A stretch of DNA of 64,000 bases from Burkholderiales bacterium Ga0074133 (GTDB lineage: Bacteria > Pseudomonadota > Gammaproteobacteria > Burkholderiales > Burkholderiaceae_C), in contig LNEG01000125.1 of NCBI GenBank assembly GCA_001464865.1, positions 1 through 64,000 on the forward strand. The letters are read 5' to 3'. The notes below the pieces were generated by a model. That model searched no databases. It was not told where the DNA came from and was given only the letters and a program-made list of their open reading frames with translations. This document shows, piece by piece, positions 9,227-19,088 of the stretch. The position numbers and the translations under genes are program-made. The first letter of the stretch is position 1, and each line of letters begins with the position of its first letter.

Positions 9227-10219
9227 ATGTCCCTGTTCAGTTGGTTCAGCCGCAAGCCGGCCCCTGCCAAGCCCCGTTCCGTCGCTGAACCCTCAGGTTT
9301 GCTCAACGCCGATGCCACCGTTCCCCTGAATCCGGGCCGCCAGGGTCGGCCGCTGTCGGAACAGCTGCCGCCCGAACATGCGGCCAACCGCAAGAACGAG
9401 CGCATGGAGCGCCGCGAGCTGCTCTACACCGTGGTGCGTGACGCCATGGTGCGCGCGGGCGTGCTTTCGGCCAGCTACAAGTTCAAGGTGCTGTCGCTGG
9501 ACCAGCGCGGCCGCCAGTTTCTCGTGATGATGGACCTGGCCCGCGAGTACGGTGGCGAGACGGTGCGCCTGAGCGAAATCGAGGCGCTGATCGCCCAGAC
9601 TGCGAAAACGCGCTATGACATCCTGGTCACGGCCGTGTACTGGCGCATCAACGACCATGTTGCAGTGGGCCTGCCCCAGAAGGGTGTGAGCCCGCAGGCC
9701 GCTGCCGGCGCTGCGGCCTTGCAGAGCGCAGCGCAGTCGCTGCGCAGGCCGCCCGTGGCAGCGGGCCCCCTGGGCGCGCCTGCCGGTACGTCCCCTGGCG
9801 TGCCCGCCATGCCAGCCGCATCCGGCGCGGCCCTGCGCCCTCCTGCTTCTGCCCCTGCTCCTTTGGCCGCCCAGCCACCGCTGGCCCGCCCGCCGGTAGC
9901 GGCAGCGGCTCCTGCCGCGATGGCTGCCGCAGTGGCGGTCGCGCGCCCGTCGCCGACCGATGCTGCGCGTACCGCATCGACACGGTTTGAACCCATTGAA
10001 GCTGACGAGGTAGCCGCTTTCAAGCGTGCGCTGGCCTCGGCTGCAGGGGCTGGCGCCGCGGCTGCCGCCGTGTCTGCCGCAGCCCGCCCCGGTGTGGCCG
10101 TGCGATCGGGTCCCATCCTTGCCCCATCGGCGCCCACGGGCTTCGAAGACACCCAGACGCCGGTTGCCGACGGTCCATCGCCCGACCTCAGCACCACACA
10201 GTACGGCGAGCTGAACTGA
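9227..10219 (+). CDS. Conserved hypothetical protein with Ala/Pro-rich tail
   Basis: I do not recognise a named family. The 330 residues begin MSLFSWFSRKPAPAKPRSVAEP. Residues about 55-145 look folded and conserved (RKNERMERRELLYTVVRDAM, FKVLSLDQRGRQFLVMMDLA, YDILVTAVYWRIN). The rest is a low-complexity Ala/Pro linker and a short acidic segment (FEPIEADEVAAFKRALA). There is no signal peptide or membrane segment. The start is chosen at the ATG before SLFSWF, preceded by an AAGCAAG purine stretch. It lies 113 bases after the cNMP-domain gene in the same direction and may be transcribed with it. Confidence 0.75.
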   Translation: MSLFSWFSRKPAPAKPRSVAEPSGLLNADATVPLNPGRQGRPLSEQLPPEHAANRKNERMERRELLYTVVRDAMVRAGVLSASYKFKVLSLDQRGRQFLVMMDLAREYGGETVRLSEIEALIAQTAKTRYDILVTAVYWRINDHVAVGLPQKGVSPQAAAGAAALQSAAQSLRRPPVAAGPLGAPAGTSPGVPAMPAASGAALRPPASAPAPLAAQPPLARPPVAAAAPAAMAAAVAVARPSPTDAARTASTRFEPIEADEVAAFKRALASAAGAGAAAAAVSAAARPGVAVRSGPILAPSAPTGFEDTQTPVADGPSPDLSTTQYGELN

Positions 10220-10288
10220 GCCCGGGCCGCGGGGCGGCGGCCGGCTCCTCGTTGCCCTGTGTCCTGCGTCGTTGCCGAGCCCGGTTGT

Positions 10289-10843
10289 TCAATGTCCCTC
10301 GAAATCGACCAGGGTGAACAGCGGCAGGCCTGAATCGCTCAGCTTCCGGGAGCCCCCCAGCTCGGGCAGATCCACGATGGCTGCACCCTCCGTCACGGTG
10401 GCGCCCAGCTTTTCAAGCAGGCGGCGGCCTGCCATCATGGTGCCGCCCGTGGCAATCAGGTCATCGATCAGCAGGACCCGGTCGCCTGCCTTGACGGCAT
10501 CGGTATGCAGCTCCACCGTGGCGCTGCCGTACTCCAGCTCGTAGGTTTCCTCCACCGTCGTGAAGGGCAGCTTGCCCTTCTTGCGGATGGGCACGAAACC
10601 CACGTTCAGCTCGTAGGCCACCACCGCCCCCAGAATGAATCCGCGCGCATCCAGCCCGGCCACGATGTCTGGTCGCAAGGCTTTGTCCATGTACCGGTGC
10701 ACAAAAGCATCGATCAATACCCTGAAGACCTTCGGATCCTGCAGCAGCGGTGTGATGTCGCGAAACTGCACGCCGGGCGCGGGCCAGTCGGGCACCGTAC
10801 GGATGTGCTCGCGAAGATAGTCGTTGATGCTCTGGGAATGCAT
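10289..10843 (-). CDS. apt: Adenine phosphoribosyltransferase
   Basis: Purine salvage enzyme that makes AMP from adenine and PRPP. The 184 residues contain the PRPP-binding loop [14 protein letters not shown] and the substrate motif [14 protein letters not shown], with the KKGKLPFTT region typical of Apt. The start [21 protein letters not shown] fits known Apt proteins; a longer reading with a 32-residue Pro-rich lead lacks conservation. It is convergent with the preceding unknown gene. Confidence 0.97.
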   Translation of the reverse strand: MHSQSINDYLREHIRTVPDWPAPGVQFRDITPLLQDPKVFRVLIDAFVHRYMDKALRPDIVAGLDARGFILGAVVAYELNVGFVPIRKKGKLPFTTVEETYELEYGSATVELHTDAVKAGDRVLLIDDLIATGGTMMAGRRLLEKLGATVTEGAAIVDLPELGGSRKLSDSGLPLFTLVDFEGH

Positions 10844-11012
10844 GGGCGGCAGGGAGTGAGGAACAGGACAAGGAGGCTGAAGGAGCGAAAGTGTAAACAC
10901 CGCAGGTGGTAATGATCGCGGCACAGTCCGTGACCGCAACGCATAATGTTCATTCCGGTTACGTCTCCCGGTCGCCCTGGTCGACCTGAGTGAGGCCCGT
11001 TACAGGCCGTTC

Positions 11013-14000
11013 ATGCCCATCACTATCCTGTTCGTTGAAAGTGATCCGCGCCATGCGCAGGCGGTAAAAGACGCGCTCGCCGACCCTTGGTCGGGCTGGA
11101 CGGTCGACGTGGCCACGACACTGGCTGACACACACTCATATCTCACCACCCGCCGGCCGGATGTCGTGCTGGCGGCCGAGCGGACCATGGGCGGCTCCGC
11201 ATTTGATCTGTTGCAGTCCCTGCGCGGCATTCCATCCATCATCATGGTCGGCATCGGCCACGAAACACGCGCAGCCCAGGCGCTGCGTCACGGCTTCGAT
11301 GATTTCGTGGTGCAGGATTCGCAGCTGGGCTACCTCCTCGAACTGCCCGCCCAGATCGATGCGGTGCTTGAACGCCACGCCGGCAAGCGCGTGCGGGAAG
11401 AAGCAGAGGCCATGCTTGCCCGCCAGCACCGGTTGCTGCAGGCCATCTCGCAGGCGCAGGCCATGTTCATCGCGAGTGCCGGGCCGCGTGCGGCGTTCGA
11501 GGCCCTGCTCGGCGAACTCATGTCTCTCACCCAGAGCGGCTTTGGCATGGTCGGGCAGGTCGAGCGTGCTGAAGACGGCCATCCGTATCTGCGTGTGCAC
11601 GCGCTGACCGACATCAGCTGGGACGAGGCTTCGCGCGCCCGCTATGCCCGCCATGCTGAAGAAGGCATGGTGTTTGACAACCTGGACTCGCTGGTCGGGG
11701 CTGCCCTGCTGACCGGGCAACCGGTGTTGACCAATGACACGTCTGGCGACCCGCGCAGTGCAGGGGTGCCGCCAGGTCATCCGGTCATCCGGTCCTATCT
11801 GGGTCTTCCCATCCATGCCTCGGGCGATCTGGTGGCCATGGTGGGGTTGGCGAACTGCCCGGGGGGCTATTCCGACGCAGACATCCGCTTTCTGCAACCC
11901 CTGCTCAGCACCATCGGGCAGATGGAAATGGCCCGCCGCGCCGAGCTGGCCCGCCGCTCCGTGGAGCAGCAGCTTGCGCGCACCAGCGAGCTCCTGGCCG
12001 AGAAAACGCGCGCGCTGGAAGGTACCCTCGCCAGCGTGTCGCAGGGTATCTCCAACGTGGACGCAGAGGGCCGCATCCGTGTGTACAACCGTCGTTATCT
12101 GGAGGTGCTGGACCTGCCCGAAGCGCTTCTGGCGGCCCAGCCGCGCGTCGAGGAAGTGGTGCGCTTCCAGCAGGAGCGCGGCGACTTCGGCCCCGGGTTC
12201 GAGCTCATAGAGCCTGCAGCCCGCGCCTATGTGGCTTCGGAGTACCCGCCCAGGGGCAAGGACATCACCATGCCGCCCCAGTACATCCGCAAGAACCCGC
12301 ACGGCCGGTACCTCGAGGTGCGCACGCACGTGTTGCCCGAAGGCGGACGGGTGAGGACATTTACCGATGTCACCGACTACCTGAGCACGCTGGAGGCGTT
12401 GCGCCAGAGCGAGGCACGCTGGCGCAGTCTCACGCAGCTGTCTTCCGACTGGTATTGGGAGCAGGACGCGCAGTTCCGCTTTGTGAGGATCGATGGCAAC
12501 GTGGACAAGGTGCCAGGGTCGTGGGAGGCCCATCAGGGCCTTACCCGCTGGGAGCTTCCGCGCACTTTTGCCACCGAGCACCAGTGGGCCGAGCACCGCG
12601 CGCAGCTGCAGGCGCACCAGGTGTTCCACGATTTCGAAATGCGCCAGCAGGCAGACGATGGCAGCGTGATCTGGGTGTCGGTGAGTGGCGAACCCATCTT
12701 TGATCTGGACGGCCAGTTCACCGGCTACCGGGGCGTGGCCCGCGATGTCACCGATCGCAAGCGCGCCGAGGCCGAGATTGAACGGCTGGCGTTCTACGAC
12801 GAGCTGACAGGTCTGCCCAACCGCAGGCTGCTTGCGGACAGGCTCGAAAGGGCCGTTGCAGTGTGCGCGCGCGACGAAAGCCATGGCGCCTTGTTCTTCC
12901 TTGATCTGGACGACTTCAAGGGCGTGAACGACACGCTGGGTCACGACTGGGGCGATCAGCTGCTGGTTCAGGTGGGCGCCCGGCTGCGTGGCTGCGTGCG
13001 CACCATCGACACGGTGGCCCGTCTGGGCGGCGACGAGTTTGTCGTCGTGGTCGGCGGCCTGAGCGGGCAGGCGCCCGCCGCTGCAGCTGAAGCGGAAGCC
13101 ATCGGCTGCAAGCTGCTGCAGTCGCTGAACCAGCCCTACCGTATCCAGGACTCTGACGTGCACAGCACGCCCAGCATTGGCATCGCGCTGTTCTCCAGCC
13201 TGGAGCTGCCGGTGACGGAGCTGCTCAAGCGCGCGGATCTCGCCATGTACCAGGCCAAGTCGCAAGGGCGCAATATGCTGTCGTTCTTCGACCCCGCCGT
13301 GCAGGCCGCGGCGTCAGAGCGATCTGCCCTTGAAGCAGCCATCCGCCAGGGCATTGGCCGCGAGGAGTTCGTGTTGCATTTCCAGCCCGTGGTGAACGAA
13401 CGCGGCGCTGTGCAGGGGGCCGAGGCGCTGGTGCGCTGGCAGCATCCGCAGCGCGGCATGGTGGCACCCGGAGAGTTCATCCCTCTCGCAGAACAGACCA
13501 GCCTGATCCTGCCCCTGGGCCGGCTGGTGCTGTCCATGGCTTGCCGGCAGCTCGCCCGGTGGGCCAGTGCGGGCGTGCAGCCTGCTGCCTCGTGGACTGT
13601 GGCGGTCAACGTGAGCGCGCGGGAGTTCAGGCAGGCCGACTATGTGGACCAGGTCAAGGCGGTGCTCCAGGAAACCGGCGCCGATCCGCGCCGCCTGAAG
13701 CTTGAGCTGACCGAAAGCCTGCTGCTGCATGATGTGGAAGAAAGCATCCTGAAAATGCAGGTCCTGCGCGCGCTGGGCGTCGGCTTTTCGCTGGACGACT
13801 TCGGTACCGGATATTCATCGCTGAGCTACCTCAAGCGGCTGCCGCTGGACCAGCTCAAGATCGACCAGAGCTTTGTGCGTGACGTGCTGACCGACCCTAA
13901 CGATGCGACCATTGCATGCACCATCATCGCCCTGGCGCGCAGCCTGGGGCTGGATGTGGTGGCGGAGGGCGTGGAGACCGAAGGGCAGCGCGCTTTCCTG

Positions 14001-14078
14001 CTGCAAAACGGCTGCCGCAAGTTTCAGGGCTACCTGTTCGGCCGCCCGGGTGCAGCCGACCTGTTGCACGTCGCATAG
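11013..14078 (+). CDS. REC-GAF-PAS-GGDEF-EAL signalling protein
   Basis: A 1021-residue cyclic-di-GMP protein. Order: a receiver-like domain (about 3-125), GAF (about 150-310), coiled coil (about 315-345), two PAS-type sensors (about 345-465 and 470-590), GGDEF (GGDEF at about 672) and EAL (EALVRW at about 804). Both catalytic signatures are intact, so it could be a bifunctional diguanylate cyclase/phosphodiesterase. The receiver is degenerate: where DxxLLD is expected, the sequence is PDVVLAAERTMGG, without the phosphate-accepting Asp. No transmembrane helix is seen, so it is probably cytoplasmic. It stands alone, transcribed away from apt. Confidence 0.93.
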   Translation: MPITILFVESDPRHAQAVKDALADPWSGWTVDVATTLADTHSYLTTRRPDVVLAAERTMGGSAFDLLQSLRGIPSIIMVGIGHETRAAQALRHGFDDFVVQDSQLGYLLELPAQIDAVLERHAGKRVREEAEAMLARQHRLLQAISQAQAMFIASAGPRAAFEALLGELMSLTQSGFGMVGQVERAEDGHPYLRVHALTDISWDEASRARYARHAEEGMVFDNLDSLVGAALLTGQPVLTNDTSGDPRSAGVPPGHPVIRSYLGLPIHASGDLVAMVGLANCPGGYSDADIRFLQPLLSTIGQMEMARRAELARRSVEQQLARTSELLAEKTRALEGTLASVSQGISNVDAEGRIRVYNRRYLEVLDLPEALLAAQPRVEEVVRFQQERGDFGPGFELIEPAARAYVASEYPPRGKDITMPPQYIRKNPHGRYLEVRTHVLPEGGRVRTFTDVTDYLSTLEALRQSEARWRSLTQLSSDWYWEQDAQFRFVRIDGNVDKVPGSWEAHQGLTRWELPRTFATEHQWAEHRAQLQAHQVFHDFEMRQQADDGSVIWVSVSGEPIFDLDGQFTGYRGVARDVTDRKRAEAEIERLAFYDELTGLPNRRLLADRLERAVAVCARDESHGALFFLDLDDFKGVNDTLGHDWGDQLLVQVGARLRGCVRTIDTVARLGGDEFVVVVGGLSGQAPAAAAEAEAIGCKLLQSLNQPYRIQDSDVHSTPSIGIALFSSLELPVTELLKRADLAMYQAKSQGRNMLSFFDPAVQAAASERSALEAAIRQGIGREEFVLHFQPVVNERGAVQGAEALVRWQHPQRGMVAPGEFIPLAEQTSLILPLGRLVLSMACRQLARWASAGVQPAASWTVAVNVSAREFRQADYVDQVKAVLQETGADPRRLKLELTESLLLHDVEESILKMQVLRALGVGFSLDDFGTGYSSLSYLKRLPLDQLKIDQSFVRDVLTDPNDATIACTIIALARSLGLDVVAEGVETEGQRAFLLQNGCRKFQGYLFGRPGAADLLHVA

Positions 14079-14198
14079 GGATTTGCCAAAGCGTTGCGTC
14101 CGCCTGTGGCCTTTGGGCTCAGTGCAATTGCGGCAGATGCTGCCTTTGTCTGCGCGTGGATGCTTGTCTGGCGAGCGGACCTTCGCGGGGGCATCCCA

Positions 14199-15374
14199 TC
14201 ACGTGCGTTCCAGCCGCTGGAACAGCCCGCCTGCCAGCCTCGCCACCCGCCCATCCAGTTCAAGCGTCAGCAGTTCGACCTGAAGCGTTGCGGCATCCAT
14301 CCCTGTCCGGGCCACCAGAGCATCAATACCCATGGGGTCAAAGCCCAGTGCTGTGAGGAGCGGGCCCTCGGGCAGGTTCGCCAGGCCGCTTTCTCCGGGT
14401 GGGGCGTTATCCGGGGCGCCGCACGGCGCGGCGGTTGGCGGAAGCCGCAGCTCTTCCAGCACATCCTGCGCCGATTCCACCAGCTTGGCCCCTTGACGGA
14501 TGAGCGCATGGCAGCCCCGTGACTGGGGGGAATGGATGGAGCCCGGAATGGCGAACACTTCCCGTCCCTGCTCGACAGCCGTCCGTGCCGTGATCAGTGA
14601 CCCTGAGGCGAGAGCGGCCTCGACCACCAGCGTGCCCTGCGACAGGCCCGAGATGATCCGGTTGCGTTTGGGGAAGTTGGGTGCCAGCGGTGGCGTACCC
14701 AAGGGGTATTCGCTGACCAGAAGGCCCTGCGCGGCTATCCGCCGCGCCAGGTCCAGATTTCTGCGGGGATAGACACGGTCGAGGCCTGTGCCTACAACAG
14801 CGATGGTGGGTGGCGTGCTTGGCGCCTCGGTCTGGCCGGATGCCTCCAGAGCGCCCTCATGCGCCGCTGCGTCGATGCCCAGTGCCAGCCCCGAGACAAT
14901 CACGAAGCCTGCGTCCCTCAGCGCGCGGGCGAACTGACGGGCGTTTTCCGCACCCTGAGCGGTGGGGTTGCGGCTGCCCACCATCGCGAGGCTGGCCGTG
15001 GCCGGAAACGGGTTGTGTGCCAGCCACCGCGCAGCGCCCATCATGTAGAGCAACAGCGGGGGATCTTCGGTATCCAGCAGCGACTGCGGGTATCGGGGGT
15101 CGCCCAGTGTGATCACTGCGCGCGCCACTCCATCGGCTGTCGCGTCGTGCTGCAGCCAGGTCCAGGTGGTTTCGACGAGCCCGGCCAACCCCTCGGGCAC
15201 CTGCACCAGCGCCCTCGCCTGCGCTGGAGTGCTGACCTGCGCCAGTACGGCTTCAGGTTGAACGAAGATGGATTGCGGCAGCCCGAAGCGCGCCAGCAGG
15301 CGCCTCGCAGCGGTGTTGCCCACCCCCGCCGTCAGCGTGAGGCGCAACCATGCACCAAGCTCCTCGAGATCCAT
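14199..15374 (-). CDS. dprA: DNA-processing protein DprA
   Basis: Protects incoming single-stranded DNA and loads RecA during natural transformation. The 391 residues hold an N-terminal SAM/HhH-like part, the Rossmann-type domain with AMVGSRNPTAQG and the GLALGIDAAAHEGAL and PLGTPPLAPNFPKRNRIISG motifs, and a C-terminal winged-helix of the DML1/Z-DNA type. It starts MDLEELGAWLRLTLTAGVGN. It is followed upstream by the LysM gene in the same direction (gap 59 bases), an order I associate with Burkholderiales (def/fmt divergent from LysM-dprA). Confidence 0.96.
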   Translation of the reverse strand: MDLEELGAWLRLTLTAGVGNTAARRLLARFGLPQSIFVQPEAVLAQVSTPAQARALVQVPEGLAGLVETTWTWLQHDATADGVARAVITLGDPRYPQSLLDTEDPPLLLYMMGAARWLAHNPFPATASLAMVGSRNPTAQGAENARQFARALRDAGFVIVSGLALGIDAAAHEGALEASGQTEAPSTPPTIAVVGTGLDRVYPRRNLDLARRIAAQGLLVSEYPLGTPPLAPNFPKRNRIISGLSQGTLVVEAALASGSLITARTAVEQGREVFAIPGSIHSPQSRGCHALIRQGAKLVESAQDVLEELRLPPTAAPCGAPDNAPPGESGLANLPEGPLLTALGFDPMGIDALVARTGMDAATLQVELLTLELDGRVARLAGGLFQRLERT

Positions 15375-15433
15375 CAGGTTTTGTGGGGGGCTTTATCGGC
15401 GTTCAGCCAGCGCCGGTGCGCAGCCAGGGCCGC

Positions 15434-16645
15434 TTACTTGGGGTTGACCAGCCGGTCACCCACGCGCACGCCATTGCGGATCTCCAGCAGCAGCGCATAC
15501 GACACACGGTCGAACGTGCGGAACACCATCGCCGTGCCGTTGTCTTCATTGGGCAGCTTGATCGTGACGCCCTTGCCGTCCGTGCCGTCCTTGACCCGGC
15601 TGTCCCTGGACAGCAGAGACAGAACGTGGCCGGGTTCGACCCCATCCTGCGTGCCCACGCTGATGGCGACCACCTGGTTCTGGGCTGCAAAGGCTACCGC
15701 CGAGCTGCCGTAGATGGACACGACGCGCGCCTCCACCTCAAACTGCGGCGCACGCGGCGTGTAGGTCGTGAAGGCCCGGGGCGGGGTGGGCAACAGGCGG
15801 TCACCGGCCCGGATCTCTTCCTTGGTGGCCGTGAGATCGACCGTGGCCGGTACGTACTCGACCGTGTAGCCGCCCCGGCCGTTGGGTACGTCTTCAAATC
15901 CTTCGCCGCGAACCAGCTCAGCCCTGCCGAGGTACTGAGCTTCGTAGCCGAGGATTTCGCCCGTGGCTGGGTGCTTCAGGGCCACGGCATCACGGAACAC
16001 GCGGAACTGGCGCTGCTCGCCCAGTTCGGCTTTGAGTTCCGAGCCCTGCTGGCTGCGCACATAGGCCCGGTCCCCGCTTGCCATCAGCACCCGCTCCTCG
16101 GTCGTTGCCACGATCCGCGGTGCCTGCTGCAGCAACGCCGCGTCCACCACCAGCGGCTCCACCAGGAACGGTTCGATCAGATGGGGCTTGAGCGTGGGGA
16201 GTGCGGTGTCACCCAGGCTTTCCGTGCGCGTGCGCGGAGAGACGCGCACGGTTTCGGGCTCGGTAGAGCCCGGACGCGTGGTGCTCAGGCGTGCATAGGC
16301 GCCGTCCTTGTCCAGGTACAGCGTCTGTCCCGGGAAAATGAGGTGCGGGTTGGGAATGGCCTTGAGGTTCATCCCCCACAGTTCGGGCCAGCGCCAGGGG
16401 CGCTTGAGGTACATGCCCGAGATGCCCCACAGGGTGTCGCCGCGCTTGACGGTGTAGCTGTCCGGGGCATTGGGAGCGAGCTCGGACAGCGGGATGCCGC
16501 GCTCGGACACCTGTTGCGCGGTGGCGCGCTGGTCTCCCGAGACGGAGTGGCCTTGTGCATGGGCCGACAGCGTGCACAGCGTTGCGCCAGCAAGGATGGT
16601 GAGTGCGCCCAGAGCGTTCCGCCGCATGCTGGTGAATGCTGTCAT
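15434..16645 (-). CDS. Exported LysM peptidoglycan-binding protein
   Basis: A 403-residue secreted protein. It has a signal peptide with likely cleavage after LCTLSAHA, one LysM domain (YTVKRGDTLWGISGMYLKRP, about residues 63-110) and a long C-terminal region of unknown fold. The start at 16645 is preferred because an AGAGGAAC ribosome site precedes it by 5-6 bases and the signal peptide begins there; a longer reading frame upstream is poor. Next to dprA in the same direction and divergent from def; probably a cell-wall-bound periplasmic or outer-membrane-associated protein. Confidence 0.88.
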   Translation of the reverse strand: MTAFTSMRRNALGALTILAGATLCTLSAHAQGHSVSGDQRATAQQVSERGIPLSELAPNAPDSYTVKRGDTLWGISGMYLKRPWRWPELWGMNLKAIPNPHLIFPGQTLYLDKDGAYARLSTTRPGSTEPETVRVSPRTRTESLGDTALPTLKPHLIEPFLVEPLVVDAALLQQAPRIVATTEERVLMASGDRAYVRSQQGSELKAELGEQRQFRVFRDAVALKHPATGEILGYEAQYLGRAELVRGEGFEDVPNGRGGYTVEYVPATVDLTATKEEIRAGDRLLPTPPRAFTTYTPRAPQFEVEARVVSIYGSSAVAFAAQNQVVAISVGTQDGVEPGHVLSLLSRDSRVKDGTDGKGVTIKLPNEDNGTAMVFRTFDRVSYALLLEIRNGVRVGDRLVNPK

Positions 16646-16843
16646 GTTGTTCCTCTTCTCATGCATTGTGAAACGCCCCTCGCGCGCGCCGCAGTCCTCG
16701 CGGCATGCGAACCGCCGGGCACGTTCGTTACAAACCTTCTTAGATTCTCTGCTCAAGCCCTTGATTCGGCAACGATTATTGCCCTGCAGGCCTGCCAGTG
16801 CGGCTAAAAGTGGCGAAAATAGCGACAGCTAATCCCGATCTCC

Positions 16844-17353
16844 ATGGCAATCCTCCCCATTCTCTGTTACCCCGACCCCCGCCTCCACAAGGTCGCCCAG
16901 CCTGTCCACGAAGTGGACGGGCGCGTCAAGGCGCTGGTGTCGGACATGCTCGCCACCATGTACGACGCCCATGGCATCGGGCTGGCGGCCACCCAGGTTG
17001 ACGTTCACGAACGTGTGGTCGTGATCGATGTCTCGGAAGAGCGCGACCAGCCCCTGGTGCTGATCAACCCCGAGATCGTCTGGGCCAGTGAAGAGACCCA
17101 TGTGAACGAGGAAGGCTGCCTCTCGGTGCCCGGTATCTACGACGGCGTGGAGCGTTTTGACGCAGTGCACGTGCGGGCCCTCGATGCGCAAGGTCAGTCG
17201 CGCGTGATCGAGGCGGACGGGTTGCTGGCCGTCTGCATGCAGCACGAGATGGATCACCTCATGGGCAAGGTGTTTGTGGAATACCTCTCGCCGCTCAAGC
17301 GCAACCGGATCAAGACCAAGATGATCAAGCAGCAGCGCGGAGCCCGCGACTGA
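16844..17353 (+). CDS. def: Peptide deformylase
   Basis: Removes the formyl group from the N-terminal methionine of new proteins; Fe/Zn metalloenzyme. All three motifs are present in the 169 residues: [15 protein letters not shown] (metal Cys) and HEMDHLMG (two metal His and catalytic Glu). The start [14 protein letters not shown] is typical. The stop overlaps the next start (TGATG). It forms a functional pair with fmt, two genes on. Confidence 0.99.
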   Translation: MAILPILCYPDPRLHKVAQPVHEVDGRVKALVSDMLATMYDAHGIGLAATQVDVHERVVVIDVSEERDQPLVLINPEIVWASEETHVNEEGCLSVPGIYDGVERFDAVHVRALDAQGQSRVIEADGLLAVCMQHEMDHLMGKVFVEYLSPLKRNRIKTKMIKQQRGARD

Positions 17354-17877
17354 TGTTCGCTGCTGCTGCGCCTGGCGCGCCGCGCCGTCCGGCAGCCTGG
17401 CCGTTCGCGCTCGGGTGTGCGGTGGCGGCCCTTCTGCTCGCAGGTTGCGCGCTGCCAGCACGCGAAGCCCCTGGTGCGCTCAGGAGCGACGTGGTGGCCA
17501 GGCTGGGCCCGCCCCAGGCGGTGTATGCCCTGCCATCGGGTGAGCGGCTTCTCTACACCGAGCTGCCGGCAGGTTTTGCAGCGTACAACCTCGACTTTGA
17601 CGCCGCCGGGCGGCTCGTGCGCAACGAGCAGGTGCTCACACAGTCCCGCTTCGAGGCCCTTGCGGCCAGCGGCTGGACAGCCCAGGACGTGCAGCGCACC
17701 TTCGGCCCGCCTGTCCTCGTGGAGCGGGTGGCACGCTTTGACGGTGACATCTGGACGTACCGGTTCCGGCAAAACTCTGATTCCCGCCTGGCGCACGTGC
17801 ACCTGGACCGCCAGGGTGTTGTGCGGCAAGTCATCTTTACCGACGAGTTGCCCAATTTCGACAACGCGCGCGACTGA
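17353..17877 (+). CDS. Lipoprotein with BamE/SmpA-like repeats
   Basis: A 174-residue predicted lipoprotein. The signal peptide ends with lipobox LLLAGC (Cys at about 34). The rest resembles two BamE/OmlA-like folds: VVARLGPPQAVYALPSGERLLYTE and later VQRTFGPPVLVERVARFDGDIWTYRF, each with the G-x-P turn typical of that fold. Its start overlaps the def stop by one base, so it is co-translated with def. The true BamE is expected elsewhere, so this is a paralogue of unknown role. Confidence 0.8.
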   Translation: MFAAAAPGAPRRPAAWPFALGCAVAALLLAGCALPAREAPGALRSDVVARLGPPQAVYALPSGERLLYTELPAGFAAYNLDFDAAGRLVRNEQVLTQSRFEALAASGWTAQDVQRTFGPPVLVERVARFDGDIWTYRFRQNSDSRLAHVHLDRQGVVRQVIFTDELPNFDNARD

Positions 17878-18092
17878 CGGCGGGTGACGGATGTGCGGCA
17901 GCCAGGCAATGCGCAGGGTGACCCGCACGACGGGTGGTGACCGAAGCCACCGCGTGTGCCCGCGCTACGGGTCTGCACCCTGGGGACCCTTGCAATGAAT
18001 TTCGCCGCCACCCGCCCCGCGGTTGCATCGTTTCCCCGCCGTGCCGCGCACCACAACCTTCCTTCCTGTTGATTCCCCTACGGACCTCGCCC

Positions 18093-19088
18093 ATGAAAGT
18101 GATCTTTGCCGGAACGCCCGAGTTCGCCAGCGCCGCGCTGCAGGGCCTGCTGCAGGCGGGCTTCTCGGTCCCCCTGGTGCTCACGCAACCTGACCGCCCC
18201 GCGGGCCGGGGCATGAAGCTGCAGGCGTCGCCCGTCAAGCAGTGTGCGCTCTCTCACGGCATTCCCGTCGCGCAGCCGCGCAGCCTGCGCCTGGACGGCA
18301 AGTACCCGGGCGACGCTGCGGCAGCGCGGGATGCACTGCTAGCTGCGCAGGCCGATGTGATGGTGGTGGCCGCCTACGGGCTCATCCTGCCCCAGTGGGT
18401 GCTGGACTTGCCGCCCAAGGGGTGCCTCAACATCCACGCCAGCCTGCTGCCCCGCTGGCGCGGCGCGGCGCCCATCCACCGTGCGATCGAGGCGGGGGAT
18501 GCGGAAACCGGCATCACCATCATGCAGATGGACGCCGGTCTCGATACTGGCGACATGCTGCTCACCGAGCGGCTGCCCATCGCGCTGGCAGACACCACCG
18601 CCACCCTGCATGACCGCCTGGCCGCCCAGGGTGCGCAGCTCATCGTGCAGGCCCTGCAGCTGGCAGCCAGTGGTGGGCTGCGCCCCACGCCGCAGCCGGC
18701 CGACGGCGTCACCTACGCGCACAAGATCGAAAAAGCCGAAAGCACCATCGACTGGTCGCTCGATGCTCCGGCCATCGCGCGGCGTGTGCGCGCCTTTGAT
18801 CCGTTTCCGGGCGCCAGCACCGGGTGCGCCGGTGAGACCATCAAGGTATGGTCTTGCGAAATTGATAGCACTACAGGCAATAAAAACCTGGACCCGGGGC
18901 AGATTTTGTCTGCAAACGGCCAAGGCGTGACGGTGGCGTGCGGCCAAGGCGCCCTGCGCCTGACCACGCTGCAGCGTCCGGGCGGCAAGCGCCTTTCAGC
19001 TGCGGATTTCCTGCGCGGTTTTGATCTGCAGCCCGGCATGCAGCTGGGCGCGATGTCAGGGGCGGCGCCGGACCAGGCAGGCGCATGA
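18093..19088 (+). CDS. fmt: Methionyl-tRNA formyltransferase
   Basis: Formylates initiator Met-tRNA with 10-formyl-THF. The 331 residues show [13 protein letters not shown] at the start, the catalytic region [20 protein letters not shown] with Asn/His, and the D-x-G-D-T motif [10 protein letters not shown]. The C-terminal tRNA-binding domain includes GETIKVW. Between that and GQIL, residues about 256-271 come from a dispersed-repeat copy (see 18858-18907). The start MKVIFAGT is conserved; a longer upstream reading is not. The stop overlaps azlC by four bases. Confidence 0.97.
   Translation: MKVIFAGTPEFASAALQGLLQAGFSVPLVLTQPDRPAGRGMKLQASPVKQCALSHGIPVAQPRSLRLDGKYPGDAAAARDALLAAQADVMVVAAYGLILPQWVLDLPPKGCLNIHASLLPRWRGAAPIHRAIEAGDAETGITIMQMDAGLDTGDMLLTERLPIALADTTATLHDRLAAQGAQLIVQALQLAASGGLRPTPQPADGVTYAHKIEKAESTIDWSLDAPAIARRVRAFDPFPGASTGCAGETIKVWSCEIDSTTGNKNLDPGQILSANGQGVTVACGQGALRLTTLQRPGGKRLSAADFLRGFDLQPGMQLGAMSGAAPDQAGA
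18858..18907 (+). repeat. Dispersed palindromic repeat, copy 3 (in frame inside fmt)
   Basis: The stretch ATTGATAGCACTACAGGCAA onward is AT-rich and matches the repeat type at 27343-27385 (AATAGCA-AACAGGCAAT and a GGACC block). It encodes [15 protein letters not shown] in the linker of the Fmt C-terminal domain. The match is looser than for the mnmE copy. Confidence 0.5.

Noticed and set aside
16646-16843. A riboswitch or tRNA in the LysM-def divergent gap
   Set aside because: No tRNA cloverleaf or known riboswitch core was seen; the gap is ordinary promoter DNA for two divergent genes.
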